Assembly (NCBI GenBank): GCA_014382715.1
Contig: JACNJD010000200.1
Coordinates: 1-54,703 of the forward strand
Direction: 5' to 3'
Source: Candidatus Desulfacyla euxinica
GTDB lineage: Bacteria; Desulfobacterota; DSM-4660; Desulfatiglandales; Desulfatiglandaceae
DNA: 54,703 nucleotides
The notes under the pieces are model-generated. The model did no database searches. It saw only the letters and a list, made by a program, of their open reading frames with translations, and was not told the origin of the DNA. The first letter of the stretch is position 1; each line of letters starts with the position of its first letter. Made by a program: the position numbers and the translations under genes. Of this stretch, positions 51,563 to 54,703 are shown piece after piece.

Positions 51563-51965
51563 CATTTTAATAGCTGCGGTTCGCCTTTTAGGATCGATAG
51601 CCGATGAGATGGTGTTTGTTGGCGGTTGTGCGACCGGTTTGCTGCTGACTGATCCTGCCGCCCCATCGATACGGGTTACCGAAGATGTCGATGCAATCGT
51701 CGAAGCAACGACTTTAAGGAAGTATTATCATTTGGCGGACGGTCTTCGTAAACGCGGTTTTATCGAAGATATGACTCCAGAGGCACCTATCTGCCGGTGG
51801 AGAGCAAAGGGTGTTGTTCTGGATGTTATGCCGACGAATCCGGAAATCCTTGGTTTTGGAAATAGATGGTTTGGTCCTGCAGCGGTGGAGGCGGTTCACA
51901 TCGAACTGTATTCAGGCAGGCTGATTTGTATGGTGTGGAGACACGAGTACTTGTTCAAGCTGTAA
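51543..51965 (+). pseudogene. Nucleotidyltransferase (AbiEii-like) truncated at its 3' end
   Basis: The first ~125 residues are a nucleotidyltransferase-fold protein: MVFVGGCATGLLLTDPAAPS and VTEDVDAIVEA supply the GG and DxD-type motif. [20 protein letters not shown] follows. After YSGRLI the frame runs into DNA of an ORF6N gene and ends as [11 protein letters not shown], so the C-terminal ~90 residues are gone. It pairs with the HTH gene upstream, in the manner of AbiE-type toxin-antitoxin modules. The junction lies near 51920. Confidence 0.75.
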
Positions 51966-52387
51966 AGCGAAATATGGATAGATTTCCTGAGGACTTTATG
52001 TTCCAGTTGACAGACAGAGAATTTGCCAACTTGAAATCACAAATTGTGATTTCAAGTTGGGGCGGCAGTCGCAGGGCTAAGCCATACGCCTTTACCGAAC
52101 AAGGTGTGGCAATGCTATCGAGCGTATTAAGAAGCAAACGTGCCATTAAGGTAAACATAGCAATAATGCGCGCTTTTGTAAAACTACGCCAATTGATGAC
52201 TTCTAACCTTGAGCTTGCTCGTAAATTGGAAGAAATGGAAATAAAATACGATGAGCAATTTAAGATCGTCTTTGAAGCTATTAGCCAACTTATGACACCA
52301 TCTGAACGGCCCCGAAAGAAGATCGGGTTTGAGGTGAAAGAACCTAAAGGCCGCTATGGGAAACGAGCCAGGAAAAAACATTCATGA
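51919..52387 (+). pseudogene. ORF6N-domain (phage regulator-like) protein lacking its 5' end
   Basis: From about 51919 the frame reads [40 protein letters not shown] and [20 protein letters not shown], the ORF6N DNA-binding domain, then a coiled region ([19 protein letters not shown]) and a basic tail. The usual first ~25 residues (ending in ...MLDxDLA) are replaced by nucleotidyltransferase DNA. An upstream ATG at 51866 lies in foreign sequence. It probably is not expressed as a normal protein. A terminator-like hairpin lies about 200 bp downstream. Confidence 0.75.
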
Positions 52388-52477
52388 CTCCGAAAACAAA
52401 AAAAAACGACCGTGAAATCCGCGCCAAAAAAATATGGGAACATTTTTGAACCTTCAGCATCAAGCATCCAAATTTCA

Positions 52478-52504
52478 TTGACTTTTAGAGGAGTTAGGTA
52501 TAAA
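52478..52504 (+). promoter_or_regulatory. Possible promoter for the glycine-rich protein gene
   Basis: TTGACT and TATAAA are separated by only 15 bp. If used, the transcript would start near 52511 and pass through the hairpin at 52588 before the gene. Confidence 0.3.
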
Positions 52505-52587
52505 CAACATCCAACAGCATTTCCGAACCAGGTTCCTTCTTTCAACCCTACAGGGATAGAGGATTTGAAATGGTCAATGGTTGCCTG

Positions 52588-52628
52588 AAAACCCCGCTAC
52601 TCTGAACAGAAAGAGAGCGGGGTTTTTT
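52588..52628 (+). terminator. Rho-independent terminator or attenuator-like hairpin
   Basis: AAAACCCCGCTACTCT pairs with AGAGAGCGGGGTTTT and is followed by TTTTTT. It is the near twin of 50819-50857. It lies after the ORF6N gene but only 42 bp before the glycine-rich gene, so it could end the former or attenuate the latter. Confidence 0.75.
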
Positions 52629-52669
52629 GTTTTGCGCCACCGGATAAAAACGCGTAAAGGAGGTCAAAA

Positions 52670-53116
52670 ATGAAACAGACATCCGAAAACTCGCAAAAGC
52701 CCTCAGTACGGGTAAAAGCGATTGGCATTGGGCTGGGGATGGTCTTCATTGCCTGGGGAACACCCCTCAGCGCAAATACCGGCCCGGTTGAACCCGGTGA
52801 CTGGTTTTCGTCCCGAACCGAACCCACACATCAGATTTCCGGTTCTCTCCAAAATGAGGGTACGAATATCCTCCTGGCCCGGGGCGGGCGCGGCGGAGGA
52901 AGAGGTGGCGGCACAGGTGGCGGGTCCGGGCAGCGCGACGGCAGCGGTTCCGGGCAAGGCAAGGGTAAAGGCGCCGGCTATGGTGCCAAAGACGGGACCG
53001 ACACCCCTGAGCGTCCAAAGGACGGTTCCGGTTACGGCGCGGGACCGGGCAGTGGTTCCGGGAAAAGGGATGGCTCGGGCGGCAAAGGAAACCGGGGCGG
53101 AAAGGGTGAGCGATAG
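52670..53116 (+). CDS. Glycine-rich secreted protein of unknown function
   Basis: 148 residues. A basic start and a hydrophobic stretch (AIGIGLGMVFIAWGTPLSA) form a signal peptide or anchor. After a spacer, the second half is almost all Gly, Ser, Lys, Arg and Asp (ARGGRGGGRGGGTGGGSG and later GSGSGKRDGSGGKGNRGGK). AAGGAGG precedes the ATG. It is a low-complexity cell-surface or periplasmic protein with no family I can name. Base composition is clearly more GC-rich than its AT-rich neighbours. Confidence 0.7.
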   Translation: MKQTSENSQKPSVRVKAIGIGLGMVFIAWGTPLSANTGPVEPGDWFSSRTEPTHQISGSLQNEGTNILLARGGRGGGRGGGTGGGSGQRDGSGSGQGKGKGAGYGAKDGTDTPERPKDGSGYGAGPGSGSGKRDGSGGKGNRGGKGER

Positions 53117-53166
53117 CCATTCGAAGCGAAGCGGCCTCCGGCTCGTACAGCCTACTTCCCTGAGAG

Positions 53167-53245
53167 AAATCCCGCTTCAGCGGGACAACGCGCAACCTGT
53201 TGTAGCGAAGCGGAAATCCCGCTTCAGCGAGATAACACGCAACTC
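53167..53245. repeat. REP-like element, two tandem cores
   Basis: Two units of AAATCCCGCTTCAGCG, the first followed by GGACAACGCGCAAC and the second by AGATAACACGCAAC, with TGTTGTAGCGAAGCGG between. It follows the glycine-rich gene. Confidence 0.75.
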
Positions 53246-53331
53246 GTAATAGGGGTGAACTAACAGTCAACAGCAGACCCCCACGTCATTTTTTGACACA
53301 AATACATATATAACTTCGGGTCAAAAATATT

Positions 53332-53465
53332 ATGGGAAAACACACTCAAAGCATTGACGATAAAATAAAAAATCGTGTTTATGCAACAGAAATGGTTGGG
53401 TGTTTACTCCAGGTCACTTTTCCGATCTGTGGAGCCGTGATGCGGTGGTTTACTCCTTTAAGTGA
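53332..53465 (+). pseudogene. Frameshifted N-terminal remnant of a DUF6088/AbiEi-like protein
   Basis: MGKHTQSIDDKIKNRVY in one frame is continued, after a shift near 53385, by GWVFTPGHFSDLWSRDAV in another. Together they match the N-terminus of DUF6088-type (AbiEi-like antitoxin) proteins. The frame then ends at a TGA; the remaining ~150 residues are absent because the RhuM gene begins at 53492. Confidence 0.6.
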
Positions 53466-53491
53466 TATCAACAGTGTGGGGAAGGTGTTCG

Positions 53492-54532
53492 ATGAGTGAC
53501 AATCTTCCTGAAAGAACCGAATTTCTACTCTACCAGACCGATGATGACCGCATACGGATTGAGACGCGAATGCAGGATGAGACCGTATGGCTGACGCAAA
53601 AACGGATGGCAGAGCTTTTTCAAAAAGATATCAGGACAATAAATGAGCACCTGAAGAATATTTATGCTGAAGGCGAACTGATCAGCGAGTCAACTATCCG
53701 GAAATTCCGGATAGTTCGTTTAGAAGGCACAAGAGAGGTTGCAAGAAGCATAGACCATTATAATCTTGATGCCATTATTTCTGTTGGCTACCGGGTTAAC
53801 AGCATCCGGGGCACTCAATTCCGTATCTGGGCTACACAGCGGCTTCGCGAGTACCTGATCAAGGGCTTCGTCTTGGATGACAATCGCCTGAAGCGTGGCG
53901 GTGGTGGCAATTATTTCGATGAATTGCTTGCCCGTATTCGGGATATCCGTTCAGCGGAAAAGGTGTTCTGGCGGAAGGTGCTGGATATCTATGCCACCAG
54001 CATCGATTATGACCCGCAAAGTGACCTCTCCCAAGAGTTCTTTGCCGAGGTTCAGAACAAGATGCATTGGGCCGCTCATGGTCATACTGCTGCTGAAATC
54101 ATCCATCATCGGGTTGGTGCCGATAAAGAAAACATGGGACTGACCAACTGGGTCGGTGCTCAGATTCGAAAAAGTGAAGTTTCAGTAGCAAAGAACTATC
54201 TGAATCAGGACGAACTGGATCTGCTCAATCGGATTGTAACAGCCTATTTGGAATTTGCCGAACTGCAGGCATTGAACCGTCGTCCAATGCATATGCAGGA
54301 TTGGATACGGCAACTGGATATGTTCCTGACTATGTCCGGGCGTGAGCTGCTGGATCATGCTGGAAAGATCAGTCATGAGCAGGCTTTGAAAAAGGCGCAG
54401 ATAGCGTATGAAAAATACCGGCAGAAACAGTTGGAACAACCTACCATGGTGGAAAGGCACTTTATCGAGGCTGAAAAAGAGATCAAGCAGATCGCCTCGA
54501 AACTAGAAAAGCAAGAGGCTCGGAAAAAATGA
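53492..54532 (+). CDS. RhuM-family protein
   Basis: 346 residues matching the RhuM family: LPERTEFLLYQTDDDRIRIE and ETVWLTQKRMAELFQKDIRT form the N-terminal HTH-like part, then TREVARSIDHYNLDAIISVG and GYRVNSIRGTQFRIWATQRL. The C-terminus is helical and charged (KEIKQIASKLEKQEARKK). RhuM was first named on Salmonella pathogenicity island 3, and relatives are common on genomic islands and near restriction systems; no biochemical role is firmly known. I start at the ATG at 53492 (MSDNLPERTE) with GAAGGTG upstream. The gene is complete. Confidence 0.9.
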   Translation: MSDNLPERTEFLLYQTDDDRIRIETRMQDETVWLTQKRMAELFQKDIRTINEHLKNIYAEGELISESTIRKFRIVRLEGTREVARSIDHYNLDAIISVGYRVNSIRGTQFRIWATQRLREYLIKGFVLDDNRLKRGGGGNYFDELLARIRDIRSAEKVFWRKVLDIYATSIDYDPQSDLSQEFFAEVQNKMHWAAHGHTAAEIIHHRVGADKENMGLTNWVGAQIRKSEVSVAKNYLNQDELDLLNRIVTAYLEFAELQALNRRPMHMQDWIRQLDMFLTMSGRELLDHAGKISHEQALKKAQIAYEKYRQKQLEQPTMVERHFIEAEKEIKQIASKLEKQEARKK

Positions 54533-54547
54533 TATTTCACCTTCCCA

Positions 54548-54624
54548 CGCTTCAGCGGGATACCGTGCAACCAATACCCAATACCCAGTATCTAACTCGC
54601 AACGTGCAACTCGTAACTCGTAAC
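54548..54624. repeat. REP-like fragment followed by a heptad tract
   Basis: CGCTTCAGCGGGATACCGTG is followed by 7-bp steps: CAATACC CAATACC CAGTATC TAACTCG CAACGTG CAACTCG TAACTCG. It contains two word types joined in register. The last ~80 bp of the window show no gene. Confidence 0.7.
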
Positions 54625-54703
54625 AGGGCTGACCCCGAATGTCGCATAAAAGATCAAACACTTAATGGAGTTATTTACTTATTTATGGACGTCCCCAAGT
54701 CCA

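Noticed and set aside
54650-54703. TTTATGGACGTCCCCAAGTC at the window end as an insertion-sequence end
   Set aside because: The wording looks repeat-like, but the window stops before any partner end or transposase can be seen.

Overview
The window looks like a chromosomal segment of an anaerobic member of the Desulfobacterota (old Deltaproteobacteria). The pointers are a tungsten-type aldehyde:ferredoxin oxidoreductase (AOR) next to heterodisulfide-reductase-like (Hdr) electron-transfer proteins, a fumarate reductase/succinate dehydrogenase operon, an ADP-forming acyl-CoA synthetase subunit, MmgE/PrpD and CaiB/BaiF acyl-CoA enzymes, and many short dispersed intergenic repeats. No rRNA, tRNA or CRISPR array was recognised. 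Placement below phylum level is not possible from this sequence alone.

Layout. 1-2 kb: the end of an unknown gene and an ADP-forming acyl-CoA synthetase alpha subunit. 2-3.4 kb: an MmgE/PrpD protein. 3.4-9.7 kb (minus): a glycogen module, glgC-glgP-glgB. 10-18 kb (plus): a likely 2-hydroxy-acid utilisation block made of a LarA-like racemase, a GlcD-like FAD oxidase, a GlcF-like Fe-S protein, an MFS carrier, a lipoate ligase-like protein and a racemase-type CoA transferase. A small four-helix-bundle gene bracketed by inverted repeats sits between glcD and glcF. 18-21 kb: an OmpR-type two-component system and a short-chain dehydrogenase. 21-31 kb (minus): an orphan EutA-like reactivase, then a redox cluster read from 31 kb downwards: an HdrA/GltD fusion, HdrA, HdrC-like, zinc ribbon, AOR and ferredoxin. 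31-38 kb: a divergent IclR regulator with palindromic operator candidates, a complete branched-chain amino-acid-type ABC transporter (livKHMGF) and an orphan LsrF-like thiolase. 38-45 kb: a PiT phosphate carrier with a secreted partner, a diguanylate cyclase and a CBS-type family II pyrophosphatase. 45-50 kb: a Cys-cluster protein, sdhCAB and an HD-domain protein, with what look like deletion scars between them. 50-54.7 kb: a decayed accessory region with ORF6N fragments, a frameshifted HTH gene with a truncated nucleotidyltransferase (AbiE-like pair), a DUF6088-like remnant, a RhuM-family gene and a glycine-rich secreted protein.

How it fits together (inference). The AOR-Hdr cluster would oxidise an aldehyde to an acid and pass electrons through several Fe-S proteins to two HdrA-type flavoproteins. 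One of these carries an inserted GltD/NfnB-like NAD(P)H module, so coupling of ferredoxin and NAD(P)H is plausible. The IclR regulator and the liv transporter next to it suggest control by, and uptake of, a small carboxylate or amino-acid-like substrate. The LarA/GlcD/GlcF/MFS/CaiB block suggests import, epimerisation, oxidation and CoA activation of 2-hydroxy acids.

Two features run across the whole window. One is a set of intergenic tracts with strict 7-bp periodicity but a different 7-bp word at each locus. The other is a REP-like hairpin family, of which one 86-87 bp pair is inverted and encloses about 9 kb of genes. All calls were made by eye from translations and motifs; no database search was run.
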